From NCBI RefSeq assembly GCF_002078875.1, contig NC_034411.1, forward strand, positions 38,232,115-38,296,114: 64,000 nucleotides of DNA, read 5' to 3'. Of this stretch, positions 48,191 through 62,662 are shown in pieces (position 1 is the first letter of the stretch; every line of letters starts with the position of its first letter). Origin of the DNA: Numida meleagris. Its lineage: Eukaryota > Chordata > Aves > Galliformes > Numididae. The notes beneath the pieces are model-generated. The model saw only the letters and a list, made by a program, of their open reading frames with translations. It searched no databases and had not been told where the DNA came from. Both the position numbers and the translations under genes were made by a program.

Positions 48191-51100
48191 CCCTCCTTGG
48201 AAGGAAAAACACTTATTTAAATGACAGCTAAATTTACATACATTTCTAATATTCTTTTTCCATGTAAACAAATCTCACAGTTACCATAGAGATTGGGCTC
48301 AGATACTCTGGTTATAGAGCTGTATAAATGTAGAGAGCCAGCTGGGAGGATGAGGAGGTTGGATGGCAAGTGGCAGTACAAAGTGCTCTGTGCAATAGCG
48401 ATAGCGCCCACTTCAGCCAGAATCACACGTGTAGTAACAAAGACTTTAAGTGGGAAATTCAGAAACCTGTCAGTAGTCGTATGTTAAAACAAACAAACAA
48501 ACAACGGTCCCAGTGTATTAGCTCTTTGGTAGGATTTCTGCTACTGTTGCATTTTTATTTCTTCTTTAAAATCTTGATGATTTCTGCCAGGGTGTTCAAA
48601 TGCTGATGTGAAGTCTGCCATTTGTGTGTAGCATTACGTTTATATATGCTCGAGTTAACTGTAAGTGCTTTATTTACTGTGCCATGTAATGTTAAGTGAG
48701 GTTAATCTGTAAGTCTTTATGTTGAAACTTTATTCACTTGTTACGCTGTAACTTTTAATGGAATTGTAGCTCAACAGAAATGTTTAAAATACACCCATAT
48801 TTCCAAGACTGTTTTTTAAGATTTCAGTAATAGCACAGTACATCACGGCTTAAATCTGTAATTAATTTTTTAAGCTTGCAAGGAGATAAGTGAGTCCAAT
48901 AAGAAGAGAGAGCCTTTGGAAAGCTACTGGCTTTCTGTTGGTTACCAGCATTGACTGTACTACACCAGTACTGCAACAGTACAGATACTGTTTAAATGGA
49001 TGGCTGTGTTTTTGTGTGCATTTATTTTTTAAGGTGTTGGAAGTGTATGCCTCAAGGACGCTTTGGCATGGAGAGAATGTTACGCTTTCAGGCCTAGCTT
49101 TAGTTTGGGGCTGCTGACTGCAAACTGGCGCAGACTACACGGCTGTTTGATTCATGCCGAGGTCGTTCTTTCAGGTGCAGAGGTTTTGTGTTCCAGTGCA
49201 TGAAGCATTAGGACCATGGTCTGAGTCTGTATCTTTGTCTCTTTGGGTGAACTTGAACAACTCATTTAGCTCTACAGAGTCATTTTTCCAATCTGCATAG
49301 TATAGATAGAATGTTTATTGTGCTTTTTGAAGCGCGGTGGGGTACGTTTAGGAAGAGTGCCAAGTTATATTGATGGAAAGCTGGAAGTCACTCCTGCTCT
49401 TGTTTCAGAACCCTCTGAGACAGCGGAGGGGTGCTGCTGCCTGCTAAGCGATTACCACCTCCAGAGCCACTGGCATAATTGTTCTCCCCACAGTAACCCA
49501 ACTTAATCCGAGTAGATAAAGTCCCTTGTATAAATTAGTAACTTTATCCTATTAAGTAGTCCTACCGTGGACTGCAAAGAACATTTAAAGACAGACTTAA
49601 AATATCTTGAAGTATGTCTTAAAAAGAAATATACAGATCTTGACGTAATTGCACACAATGCAGTTCTGTAGATAATGGTTAGGATGATGGTTAGGATGAT
49701 TTGTATTTTATAGTGAAGGTTTTTTTCTTGATAAACTTAGGTACTTCCTGCATAATGACTTCTAAAGCATGAAGTATGCTGTAGAAGCTTGTGGAATCAT
49801 TGCGGAAGGTTTGATTATTTAAAAGCTAATTGTATGCCACCCAATTACTTCCCACTAAGTAGATTGCAAAATGCATATAAAAACATTATTCCAGCTTGTT
49901 TTGTTTTCTTTCCTGAAGTCAAGAAGTGAATTTCAGAAAAGCAGAGTCTCTGTCTTTAAGCGAAGAAACAGTTTCACTGTTGATTTGTACTAAGAGCTAT
50001 TGTAAATGTTCCTGAGATTTTTAATATCTACTATGATATTTGCTTGAAATTTAAATATATGAATGAAGGTAGCATACCTACTGTAGTTAAAGAGTTCACT
50101 GCTGCCTGGTGATAAAAATAGTAACTGTCCCAGAAGCGAGAGTAATCCACCATGAATTAAGCGATCTGGGATGATGGTTTAAATGTTTTTTATGCTATTT
50201 GCACATTCAAGTTCTTCAGTTTGTGAAGTATGAAATATTTAGTGGTTGTAGATAAAAAAAATTATCTGGTGGCTGTAGATGTTTCTGTGTGCTTGCTCAA
50301 AGCTGTTACACTGACAGATGAGGGAAGCAATGTGTATGGTTTGTGGTGTGTTTTGTTTTTAATTCATCCTTCATTTATATTTTGGTTTCAGTTGTATTCC
50401 TAGTGACCTTTCTAGCTCTACGCAGAGATCACTAGTGCACACTGATGCTGTAATTACTTTCCCTTAGAGCCAGGCAGTCTGCTGCTCTTGTTCTCTGCCA
50501 GAATGGCAGAGGACAAAAGCGAAGTTATCTAGCAAATTTTTCAGTCTCCAATTTCCAACTTCACACACAAGTCAGCTGAAAGTCCTATTGCTCTTACGCA
50601 GGCTGGAAACTAGTCATGGAATGTAGTGACCTTTCACTTTCTGGTTAACTATTTGAATTGCAGCAGAAAAGGACATTTATAGAGGAGGAGTACCTTGAGA
50701 ATAGTTTTCTTGTGCTGGAGGTGTGAAAACAGGTAAGTCTTAAGACGTGGTTTTCCCCTGTCATTTGTTTTTGCGCTGTGAAAACCGATCTTAAATTCTG
50801 TCCTGATGTTCCAGTTTGAACAAGTGATCAGAGGCAGTTATTGACTTCCTTGTGCTTGCATAATTATGTAGAAAGGAAAGCAAACACCGCTTGCACCAAG
50901 TAATTACAAGTCACGTTGGAATAATCTAAGCTATTTTGAAATTGGATATTTGCACTTTTGAAATGCCAGTCTTAGTATATTTTACAGTGGCTAAATATCG
51001 TGGAAGTCTGCAATTCAAATGTGTGTGTTTAGTGTGTGTCTATTCTGTAGCTGAATGTGTTGCTAAGGACTCCAAAGTTAATTTAGACCACCTGGTGGAA

Positions 51101-54100
51101 AAAAGGCTGCTAGACTGAGAAGACCGAAGTGGTAACAAACTATGACGGCTGGAAAAGTTGATTTGCTTGTATTATTATCTAGAAACTCGTTGAAGGATTT
51201 TTGGATCAAGAGTCTCACAGCAGCCAAACTATTGTGTCAGGCCACTGTCGAAGAAAAGCGTTAGCAGCCAGAGTAGTGGATGTGCATATGTTCACTCAGA
51301 CATTTTAGGATGGTTATTCAATTCGCTTTGTAATCTTAAACTAGAAGTGCTATATACATCTAGTGCAGAAGTATGCCATGTATGTATTTTTAAAGAAATT
51401 CTTCACTGTAGTTGAGAAGTCTTTCAAAACAAAATGCAATCTTTTTGATGTATGGAGCTTTAAAAGCACTGTCAAACACTTAGTCCGAATGTTTCACTGG
51501 TCATGTAAACTAAAAAAAAATTCAAGAAAGGTGAAAGCAGTACCATTGTTGCAATTAGTTGGAAATTTTCATTTAAATCCTGCAGAAATAAATGGTTTTA
51601 TAATAGGCTGACAAATAAAACGTAGAACATTTGAGATCTCTTTTTGAAAAATGTGAGGAATAGATTTTATGGTAGTATATTCTCTGCAATTCTAGCTACT
51701 GTGATGGGCCTTTCAGCAAGTCTCAAAAAGTGTACAAATCTGACTAAACGTGCATCTTGAACTGCTCCTTAAAGTCGTCTTAGAAGATTTCCAAATGTCT
51801 CCAGGGAAATAAGGAAACTTGTTTAGTCCTACGCATAATGGAAATGTTAGTGGTTAAAAAAGTGTTAAAATAATTGTTTTAAAAGATTTTGATGGAAAGC
51901 CATACCTTATTAATTGGTTAACATGGGGTGACCGGATGAGAGGATTTTTCAAGTAATTCAAGTATGGAAAAGACTGCAGGCCACTTTGATATTCTATCCT
52001 TAACAAGATGTCTATTTTGCTTCCAAAGAATAGTTTGAAGCAGGGAAGAAATTCAATAAAGAGCTATTGTGTGCCTTTTTTTTTTTTTTTTTTTCCTCTC
52101 CGACTTGGAAGCCGGCATATAAAGCAGTCATGACCTGTTTAGCAAGAAATGTTTGTAGGCAAGCTCTGGAAAGGCAGCTGTGAGACTGTCAAAGCAGGGT
52201 GGTGGAGGGTGTTGCTGAGTTACCTGAAGAAAACTAGGACTGATGTGATCAGCCCGTGTTATGTGTGACCACTGTGCACCAGTGACTTCCTGAGTTAGTA
52301 TACATTAACTGTAATTGCTTATGGAGATCTATCGTGGATTTCCCTGACCCTATAGGGGAGCACTGTAAAGGCTTTTCTTGCAAGCTAAGCAAAACGTTGA
52401 AGTACCCAACTGTGAGAAGGCATTTGCCTTACTGTGAGCAAAAGCGGTAGTAATGTCTAGTCAGCCCAGAGTTACCGTTTGCTCCCACTGCTCTTGTCTT
52501 TGAGGCAGTGTATGCTCTGCGCCGTGAAGAGTGTATGTCAGTATGCTGAAGAAAAGACCTTCAGGCATCCGCATTTCCCAAATTACTGAGTCTTTGATGA
52601 CTTCTGCAGACTATCTTGAGTAATGTTCTTATCAGTTGTGATTTAAGCTAAACTTACAAGTTCAATAGATGTTTGTCGTTGAGTGGTTGGACTGACTGGT
52701 GAGTGACACTGTTCTTGGGCACAAGAGTTTGATTTTTTTGTTATTGAGTCTGTTAATTTGTCCCCTAACAGCATATACCAAAGGACTTCGTTTCATGAGC
52801 TTGCACAGAAGAATAGAGCCTTTTCTTCCTTCTCCACTCCTGACTGTTGATTCTTGCCGTCTTTTATACCAGCAGGTCTATTTGTATGGTCCTAAGGTAG
52901 ACCGAACCAAACTGAAATTAACTCAACAATCGAATGTATATGCTCTTCAGTTACAGTAGGTCTGTGACCCTAGCATTTGGACAGAGGAAGGAAGGAGAGG
53001 AAAGCATCCAAACTGATATGAAGTGGATTAAACTGCTTGTGAACACACCTTCTGTCCCATCCCTCTGTCAAGTTAGCAGTTTCTAGTCATTGAGCTAAAT
53101 ATTTTGTAAATAACCTAGACGCAAAATTTCCATAGAGGTTTTTCTAGGCTTGCTTACTAGCTAGAACACTCCTCTTTTCTATAGGCTTGAAGCCCATGTC
53201 TTCTAGAAGGTGTTAAAAGATTGAATGAAATCGGTGATGTGTTTGAAAGGTAATGAATAAAACTTAATTTTGTTATGATCAACACTAATTTCAAGTTCAG
53301 AAGATGGAGAGTAAGTGTTAGACACAGAAGAAGAAAGCATTGTAAGTATTTTTTTGAGGACTCCAACTGAAGCCATATTTCTCTGTTTTCCCCGCTTAAA
53401 AGTTCTTATTCAGCGCTTGGAAAAAGTATCATTAATAGTAATGGCTCTGGCCTCTTTTTTTTTTTTTTTTCCTCCAAAGCAGAGGAAGAGTTGATATATA
53501 GTTTTGTGTTTATAAATAGAAAATTCCTATCTTGTAAAGGTGACAATCTTCAGGGAGCAAGCATTTATGTTAATACATTCTGACAATAGGTATTTTTGCC
53601 AGTGAATAGAAGAATGTGCTATCCCTTATTCCTAATCGAAGCAGTCAGAAACAATAACCTGAGGAGAAATTATATCACTTTCCCTTTGATAAGGGAATAG
53701 AAGTCATACTTTTGATTCTCTGTATATGAAGAAAAGGCCCATATACTTGTGGGTAGATTAATGGAGACTCAGTGGCAGGAGTGATGCCAGCTGGAAATGG
53801 TAGGAGTAAGGTATGTGACACCTTCTGCTTATTACTATGTACTTGATGTGAAAATTTAGGTGATATTTAATATCTTCCCTTTGAAGAACTGGAGTTTTTA
53901 CTGAGCTTTTGTCTGGGATCCATCTTCCTTTCCCTTTTACCCTCCTAACATTATTATTCATTGCTTACGCTGGTCCTTCTAAAGGGCAGGGGAAAGGAAT
54001 TTCACTTAAGCAAAATTCAGATCCAAATGTGTCTCCTAGAAGTCTTCAGCTGGTGATAAATAACGTAATAGGGAAGAATTTTGTTTATTTTTCATATTCT

Positions 54101-57100
54101 CTGATCTGAAAAAAAAAAAAAAAGTTTCAGTTTGTGGCAGGGTGACCTGATCCACTGTGATGATTTTTTCCTTTAGATTTCCAGCCATTTTCTCAGTAGG
54201 AGACTGGTAATACTGAATTTCTTATTTGTACATTTAAAATAGTCCACTTCCTGTTTTCCTAAAGGTAGACATAGAATACGTTCTTCTGAGTTCACAAAGA
54301 ATGCTTTAAATTAAGTTATAAAGGTAAAAGATAGACCTTACAATATCTTGTATTTACACCAGTGGAAGAATGTTGGCTTAATCTTTCTGTTAATGCTGTG
54401 GCACGTAGGTCCCTACTACATAGCTTCTTTTATGAGAAATAATAAAGGGCTGAGATATTTTAGAAATTAGTAGATGTTACACCAGCATTTCAGAATTCGG
54501 GGATTTCTAATGGAATAGGTGTTTTCACTTGGTAACTTCTTTTGCTGTGCTGCTCATTGAAAAATAGATGATGCTGTAGTATTAAACCAGTGTTACCCCA
54601 AATAAAATATCTGAACTTAGAGGAAAAAATTAGATACTTCATCTTTTTTCTTCCATAAATTTAAAAGCAGTTCTGAAATCATAGCGATAACTTAATAAAT
54701 TTCCTCTTTAATTTCATTGGAAGGTTGTCATGCAAAGTGTGGATCGAGGAAAACAGAAAAGTACTTCAGCATGAGTAGGAATGAGTTATAGTTGAAAAAC
54801 TAGAGTATGATGTGTACCGATATGTTGCTGCCTAGAACAGAGACAAAAATGGAGGAAATAATTCTACTTCAAGTCATTTCCATTTTGTGTCTGCAGAGTC
54901 ATTCTGAGGTGGTGTTGCAGAACTTTTTCAGTGCACATGCATTTACCTGCAGGACATGATTTGGGGGTAGCTGTGTGATGTTTCTGTCTTTGTCGGAACT
55001 TCGTGCCAATCTTCCTGTGATGTTGGACAGGTTAAGAGACATTTAAGTTTAGATTCGTTCCTTTACTTACAGATTACTGATAGTATGCTTTGTACACTCC
55101 TAAAAATCAAGCAGTACAGAAGATGTTGTTGCCTGGTGACGGACAGTGTTATGTACATGGGCTGGAAGGTAAAAAGAATCTATTCTTGATGCATTTTGAA
55201 ACAAATTTTCCAGCTGGAGCTGGTGTTTTAACTGTGCTCCCTGGAATAATTTAACATCAGGTTCCAGGAAGTATTAGCATGGATACTAGATGTCTGGTTT
55301 TGGTAATTCATTCTTTTTTTCTTGATAGCCCTTTGGCTGTTGAGCTGATATTCTGATTTCAGTTTACTTGGCCTAATGGTAGTCAAAATGTATGGACAGA
55401 CTTCACTGTATTAGTCTCTTAATTATTTAATACATTGATTTTTCCTGGGTAATATTGAGTATATATTTGCATATATACACTTTCTGGTGTAGGGTGATTC
55501 AGGCTTTTAGAGGTAAGTAAATGGAACTCGTTTAGTTACATTCTACACAGTGAGAAAAAAAAAATCTCTTCAGATGACAACATAATAATGGCGTATCAAT
55601 AGAAGTGAAATGTGTATATCCCCGTATGACACACTGTTTTTTCCCATTGGTAGTGTACGTGGCATTAGTAGCAGCTATGTAGCAACTTGGGTGATGGTAG
55701 GTCGTCTTTAAATGATAGGAAGGCTGATTTTTGGATAGGAAATAGATGTATCAGTGTGTACAGATATATTTGTATCTGTTCGGTATCACTGAGTTCAGTA
55801 AAGTAGGTACACGTACAGCACTTTGCATTAAAATATAGAACAATCCTACTTTTTTCTGCCTGGAATGACCTGCTGCACAACAGCACTTAACTGAATATTT
55901 GAAATGGTGTAATAAAATCTTAATTATGGTCTGACAATAAATATCAAGAATAGCATCTACGGTGTGCAATAAAAGTTGTTCATGATACTTGAGATGGTCT
56001 GATCAAGTTGCTCTAGATGTGTGTATTGTATTTACTTAGTTGTAATCCTAAGGAAGCAAATCAGCTTCTGTTATCATGATAGAAATATCAAGAAAAGAGA
56101 AAGCAGTGCCCCATAGGTGTTCAGCTCCACACATCTCCAGATATAGTTCCAGAGGTTTGCTGTTTTACTGCTGTAGTTGCGTAATTCTTACTATGCTTGC
56201 TCAAAATTCAAGATGTAAATTAAAAAAATACACTGAAATACCTGAATGCTAAACTTTGTCTCAGAGGAACTGCAACCTCTTTTCTTGTCCAGCAGTTTCT
56301 CTTCATACAGCTTTCACGACCACTGAAAGAGCATTCCAGCCAAGAGCACGAACGAGAATGTCAACTGCTTGGAAGGGCCTGCGCAGAGTGTAGTTAGTCA
56401 TCCCCTGCCAGCAGTGGTGATGCACAGCATTTCTGTGAAAGTGAGGATGGGACGGGGGCTTGTTACTCATCTGGCAGTGCCAGAAATTGAGATCTGTTCT
56501 TTGAGCTACGTGTCTCAGAATTTCTTTCTCGTTGATGGTCATCTTATGCTTGTGGAAAAAGATTATTAAATATACCTGGTAACAATGTCATTGACATATG
56601 TTGCTGGTATCATAACCTGCTGATTTGAGGGATGTGCAGGTATTTGCACCACGAGAACGCTGCGTTCTCATGGGTAGTAGTAGGAGGGCTTTGGGGAGCC
56701 CTCCTCTTGAACTTCTGAGGCTAGGGAGGTTTCTCTGGGGAGTAACAGTGAAATTGCTGAGATACAGTATACTTGGACAGACTTTTTTCTCTTTCTCTTC
56801 AGTAATCCTAAGCGTTACTTTTTGAGAAGAGGCTAAAAAGAAAAATGAAGGTTTTAGTATAAGAGGCTTAAAGACTTTTAATAAATAACTGGGCTTTACA
56901 GAATAGCTTCAGTGTATCTGAAAGTAGTGCATATAATCTTATATCATCTATACAAGTTCAAAAATATTACTGTTTATTCCTTAGCGTGTTGAAGAGTTTT
57001 GTGGAATCGTAGCAAGGATCTTTCCTTAAATAGCTACTCTCTGGAAATGGCTGCCATTAGTCATGGGCTAAGCCAGCTGAAGATGTTTTGGAAACAGGTG

Positions 57101-60100
57101 CAGCAATGATTAGCCAAAGAAACTGAAGCATTCTGGGTAATTAAATTGGATAAAAGGTATGAAACCTGTGCTTTAGGTCCTTCAACATGTTGACTTTTAG
57201 AAGGTAATGCAGCTGAATGCTAGCTGTATGCACTGTTCTTTCAGTGCTAAGGTGCAATTCTCATTTTCTGTGTAGATGCTTACATCTAAAATATGTTAAA
57301 GCTACTCAAAATTACACACTGCTTGATAACTCTCTTTTTAAACTTGCCTTCAAGTGGTTAAATTCTTTTCTTTTTTTAGTATCTATGTTACTTTTAATGT
57401 ATGTATTTTTGTTTTGCTACAGGTATTCTACTGAGGGAAAATTCTTGGATAGGTTTTCAAATAGTAGGAGTTAGTTAAACAGGAAAGGCTTGCATCCCTG
57501 ATTTGGATATTGCTGTGTTGGTTATATTTAGCTTCTTTTTAAAACCCCAAGTCTTCTTTTGCAAGCCTAAAGCTTGAATATTGAGCTCATTATGTTTAGA
57601 TGGAAAACTTCCTCCGTCTGGAAGACAAATACTGTTGTGGAGTTGGATATAAAGAGAAATGAGCAACTTTCGTTTTGCTGATAATATCCTTGTTACCAAT
57701 GAAGCAAATCTGTTTTGTCAGTAGTATTTTCAGAAAATGTGTTGAGATGTGCGAGGAATTTGTATATGTGCTTGTTCTTGTTAGATTTCTGCAAGTTAAA
57801 AATTGTGTTCCTACAAGTTTGGAAATAATAAAATTAGTTCACGGAAGATAACTCTAAAGGAGCGCTAGTTTTCTATGAGGCTGAAGGGAGGAGGGCAAAA
57901 AATAATTACAGGCTTAATATTTCAGTAATATTTTCTTTTTACCCATGTAAAATTGTACTGAGTTACGTATGTCTTCTGAAAGAAGATTTTGTTTCTATTG
58001 ATACAGGTGAAGTAGGATATGCAGATGACTTGTGTGGCTGTCTAGTTCCAGAAGCCTTATCACAGAGCTTGGTAGCTGGATTTGAAATAACAGCTTACTT
58101 TTCTGCTTTCTGAATTTACCTGTCTGTGTGCTAACTTTCTTTGTTAGGGTGGGAACATTTGAGACACCAGTGGTACTGATACTGGCCAGAGCTGTGGCCT
58201 CCGAAAAGTTTAAGCTAGTATTTGTCTTCATGGAACTCCAACGTCATTCATAAGGTGAAATACATATAAGATGAATTCAGCTTATTTGGAACTTTTTTTG
58301 AGATTTGAAGGCAGCTTAATTCACTCTGAATGGATGTGGGTACTTAATCCCTATGTAAGTAGTGTATTTAAAGAGTTGTAGGAAGTGTTGGTGCTGTATG
58401 CAAGTCTGCGTTAACTCACTGGGTAGCTCTAGTTTCATCTTAGAGGTTACACAGCTGACCAATGGTAGAAGTAAGCATTATTTAGTTATGTGGAGGAATG
58501 TCTTTCTTTTGGCTGATCTGGGTGTTTAAATTGACTGTGTGTTCAGATCTGTGCGCAAAGAACATGCCAGATAAGAAGTAGATTGTTGGGGTGTAATCCT
58601 GATGTAGTGAGACTCTAATGACTCTATTAAGAAGTACATCATCTGTCTGGGAAACTATAATTTTCACAGCTTTTGAGCAGTTGTGTGAAGTACTTACTTC
58701 ATGAACTTCTGTGCTGTTCTGGCTGAGCTACTTCCAGTGCCCAGCTTAGTTAACACATCTATGTTCTGCAGAGCTGCAAATATGTCAACAGAGGTCAAAG
58801 AGATGTTGGTTTAAAAAAGTCATTAGTGGACTTAACAGAAAATAATTTCATTTCTTTACTCTTCTAGGCTCAGATAATTGGTTATGTGGTTATACAGCTA
58901 TGCTCTTAACTCATCTACTGTCTGCTCTTCTTGACTGGGAGCCTACCCAACTGTTCTTCAGTAGCAGCAGGCTGAACTTGATTTGAATTTGTGTCAGTGC
59001 TGTTTGGGCACTTCTGAATAGAGCATATGTGTGTAGTCATGCTCGTATTTCACTTGTCTTCAACCTTGCTTGTGCCCAGCTCCAAAAGATGTCTTCTGAA
59101 TGTCTTAAAGCAGTGGTTTTCAACCAGTTTTCTGCAGGTGCCTGATGCTCTGCCGAAGATCTGTTCTTGTGATCTGTGAAGATATAACTAGGTCTGTTCA
59201 TTATTCAGGAGCCTGCAACTCTTAGAATTTGAAAGTGAAATTGAACATTGTGTGTTGAATGTTTTTTCGACCTTTGTCTAATGCAACTGTCCTTTTGTAA
59301 CTGAAATTACTTACATTTATTTCTGCCCCTTCTATGCACGTGAGGTGGTTGGTACCCTCGCTTTTCTTTCCCCCTCATTTTTGTTGGGAGAAGAAGCTGA
59401 TGAATTATTTGACTATTTTGAAAGAAGTAACATTTTCCCTTCTAGGGACAGATACTTCTCTTTTGTAGCGGGGCTTACAGGCCGTTCTAGGGTATACTCC
59501 AGAAATCATAAAAAGACTGGTATTGTCTCTGCTGTATTGAGCTTAAGGTACTGCTGATGTTTCCTGTGTGTATAGTTAGTGTATGCCAGTTGTGTCCTAA
59601 CTAATGTGATTTTAAATGAAATATTCATTTATTAGGAAAAATAACCCTCTTTGTAGGCAGCTTGGAGAGAAAAGTACTTTTTTTTAGTGTAAAAGGGGAA
59701 AAATCATAGGAAAGGATGGTCTGCAGAAGTCACTGAAATATAAATCAAGAATGTAAAACATCAAATACCTGGAATCATTAATTAAAATATTGAAGAAAGA
59801 CTCTTCTGTAGCATATGTTATGTTGTGAATTCTTGAGATTTGTCAAGATCTTTCTATTGAAAAAACATTTATGAAATTGAAAGTCTTGTAATAATGTACT
59901 GGACCTAGGACAGAAGTAACGAAGCTGCACTTGTTTGGACAGCAGGAATATGCCATAGGCATGCAATTGTCTAACGATGTGAATGTTTTCCCCTTGGCTG
60001 GAATTGAGGGAAGAAGAGGCAAGCATTTTGTTGCTTGCTTCATCTCTTATGTCCTGCATCTGACACAACTGAGGGTCCTGTGTGCTAATAGGATATAAAA

Positions 60101-62649
60101 AGAAACGTCTTTTGGGGAAACAGGCTAGTGAAGCCTTCACTTTGGGATGAGGAGGGAGGATTGCTGCCTGAGCTCGCAAACCATACCATATGGATATGCC
60201 TATAATGAATAGTGCTTTTAATATCCACGTGCCAGAACTTACACTGCAAAAGTAATAGCGGTCAAGGTGGTATCTATTTGTATACCTCCCCACATGTAGA
60301 TATATATTTTAATATATAGAAAATCAGCTGTTAACTGCATTTCTTTTAAGAGTTCTTGTTGGCTAATTTGCCTTTGAATTTCATTCCAGATTTTCTTCTG
60401 TGGTGTTAGTGGCTTCAAATGCCCAGTTGCAGCAAAGGAGATTCTAGGAAAGCCAAATAGAAGGGCTAAGTATCTTTAAGCCAAAATATTGCACTCTCAG
60501 CGCAGTAGTTGTTTTATCCAAATGAGATGTACTTTGTTAGCTCTGGAGTAACTTTTTCCTCTGGAGACTGAAGTGTAGTAGGTTACTGACTAGAATACAA
60601 GGCCAGCTCAGATCAGAAGTAAAAATCTGCCAAAATGTTCCAAAAAAGGATTCAGTTACACTGAAACTTAAGGAAAAGCCTAGGGATTAGTTTGTATTTA
60701 GTTGAATTCGGAGATCTTCCAAAACCCAAAACAAATGAAAAATACTTGAGTTTGGCTGGTTTGCAAGCTAAAATCTTAAGTTATTGCTGGCACCATGCTC
60801 AAAAAGTAGACTGTTGGTCTGTGTGTGCTAGATTGGCTGAAGCGAGTGAGGAAATAGGACAGTTCTATAGAGCTAGTCAGAGGAAAGCAAAGCAGAGACT
60901 GCTGTGAGTGTTCTTAAGTGCATCTTCAGGCCCTGTGGCATGTGTTTGATGGGTCTTACTGAATCGGAGCTTTGTACTTGATCTGAGATGTAAATCACCT
61001 TTTTTGGGGGAAAAGAAGAGAAAAGCAAAAATCAAGTTTGTGGAGAGAATAACTTGTTCCTGTAGGTAAGATATCTTTGTGCTGTGTGCTTTTGATCGGA
61101 AATGCGGACTTAGGTATATCTCCACTGAGTCTGAACCCTGCAGAAGAAACCGGGTGCAGGAAGTGTAACTGACTCAAACACTTGTAGCGTAGTCTTCCTT
61201 TAGTTGGTTGGTTGCTTTATTTATTTTAGTAGCAGTGTCAGCCACGCACTCTGTGCTTGGGAGGGAGGAGGTCTGAGGAGCTGTATTGCTGGAGCTGTGG
61301 TATGTTTCTGAGCGCACGTGCTGTGTCACTTGGTGCTAATGGGTTGCCCAGGGTAAAAGCATAAACAACTCAGGAGATACTTGAAAGAATGTTTTCTCAT
61401 ATTTTGATCTCTTTACCGTTGCGGAGGTAATCTGAAACCAAAGATTTAAAACCAAAGCTTTCTGGATCCAGTGTGCTTCAGTGTCTGTCATTTCAGTTAA
61501 AATTCAGCAGAGAGGAGCTCTTTCCTTCCCTGTGCCAGGCAGTGACTTGTCCTGGTGCTTGCCCAGTTGTATGGGTCTGGAGAGCTTTATTGTTCTTCTG
61601 TAGATCTCTTCTCCTGGAATGCCCTCTAAAGATTGTCTCAACACTGATCATCATCTTGGTAGTTCTATGTAGTGCAGTCATTAAACCTGATACTTCTGAA
61701 ATGTCAGATGAAACCATGTTATTTTTGACTGGACTGACTCTATTTGTAAAATGAATAAAGTCAAGTTACTATTTAGTGATAAACTCTGAAACTTTTGAAA
61801 TTCATCTTGAAATCAATTATTGGTTTGTTCTGGACTCATAATTTTACAAAACATAAAGTAAATGTGTTTGCTCCTGTAATACAGTGGTAACAGTGCTCTG
61901 CTAACCCTGCTAAAACAACAACCAAATCAACACTCAGTCTATTCACCGAGACCGCTCAGTTGAATCAATATTTCTCATTTGAAAAAAATGTTTCCCTGGA
62001 AAAGCTAATACCTGCTTTGTTTGCAAATAGTATGCAATGGATATAAAACTTAACATAAACTGTTATTTTGAATGCTGTCCAAGTAGATTAGACTTTGAAT
62101 ACAAACTTACATTTGACCTTGTGTGTACTTCTGCACTGAAGTGCTTTCAGTTTAAAGCCACTTGTGGGGTTTAGTGGAGATGTTGGACTGGAAGTTGCTT
62201 GTTGGATGCCCACATCTCTGGCTTGCGCTGGAGGACGCAACCTAGCTTAGGGGAATCATCTAAGGAAGAAGTAGTTAGCTGATAATCTAGTTGTTTAATA
62301 TAAAAATAATCAAGCAGCGTAGTTAATGTCTTCTTCCTTATCCAGCTAGTGCTTCAAACACTTATTTTTTTAATTTTTCTATGGGGGGAAGAGTTAGAAA
62401 TAAAGTGTGTGCAGTGAAAAGGTAAATATAAAGAAAAAATGATAGCAGGTGATGGAGAAGAGGAACGTCTTCTATTTTTTTGAAGTTTCTGTATTACTAT
62501 TATTTTTTTTTTTGCAAGAACCTTACACATTTTCATTGTTGGCTATAGAGTTCTGAGACATAGTGGTTTATCCACTGGTTTCTCTTCTTCAATTATGTTA
62601 GCTCTGGCATTTGATCATACGGTGAAATGATTTGGCTCATCAAAGCGGT

Positions 62650-62662
62650 GGGGGGGGGGGGG
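62650..62662 (+). repeat. G13 run
   Basis: Thirteen consecutive G in ARID4B intron 2. Confidence 0.95.

Noticed and set aside
50990..51004. Translated AKYRG in a 60-codon open frame, recalling the AKYRG segment of ARID4B exon 3
   Set aside because: The residues before and after do not match ARID4B and there is no fitting splice acceptor. Five residues can match by chance.
56303..56542. 79-codon minus-strand open frame in locally GC-richer sequence, considered as a processed pseudogene
   Set aside because: No protein family recognised, no poly(A) tail and no exon-junction evidence. A BLASTP search would settle it.
61473..61754. 93-codon open frame with a hydrophobic stretch
   Set aside because: Inside the ARID4B intron, no family recognised, Cys/Leu-rich by composition. 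No support as a gene.
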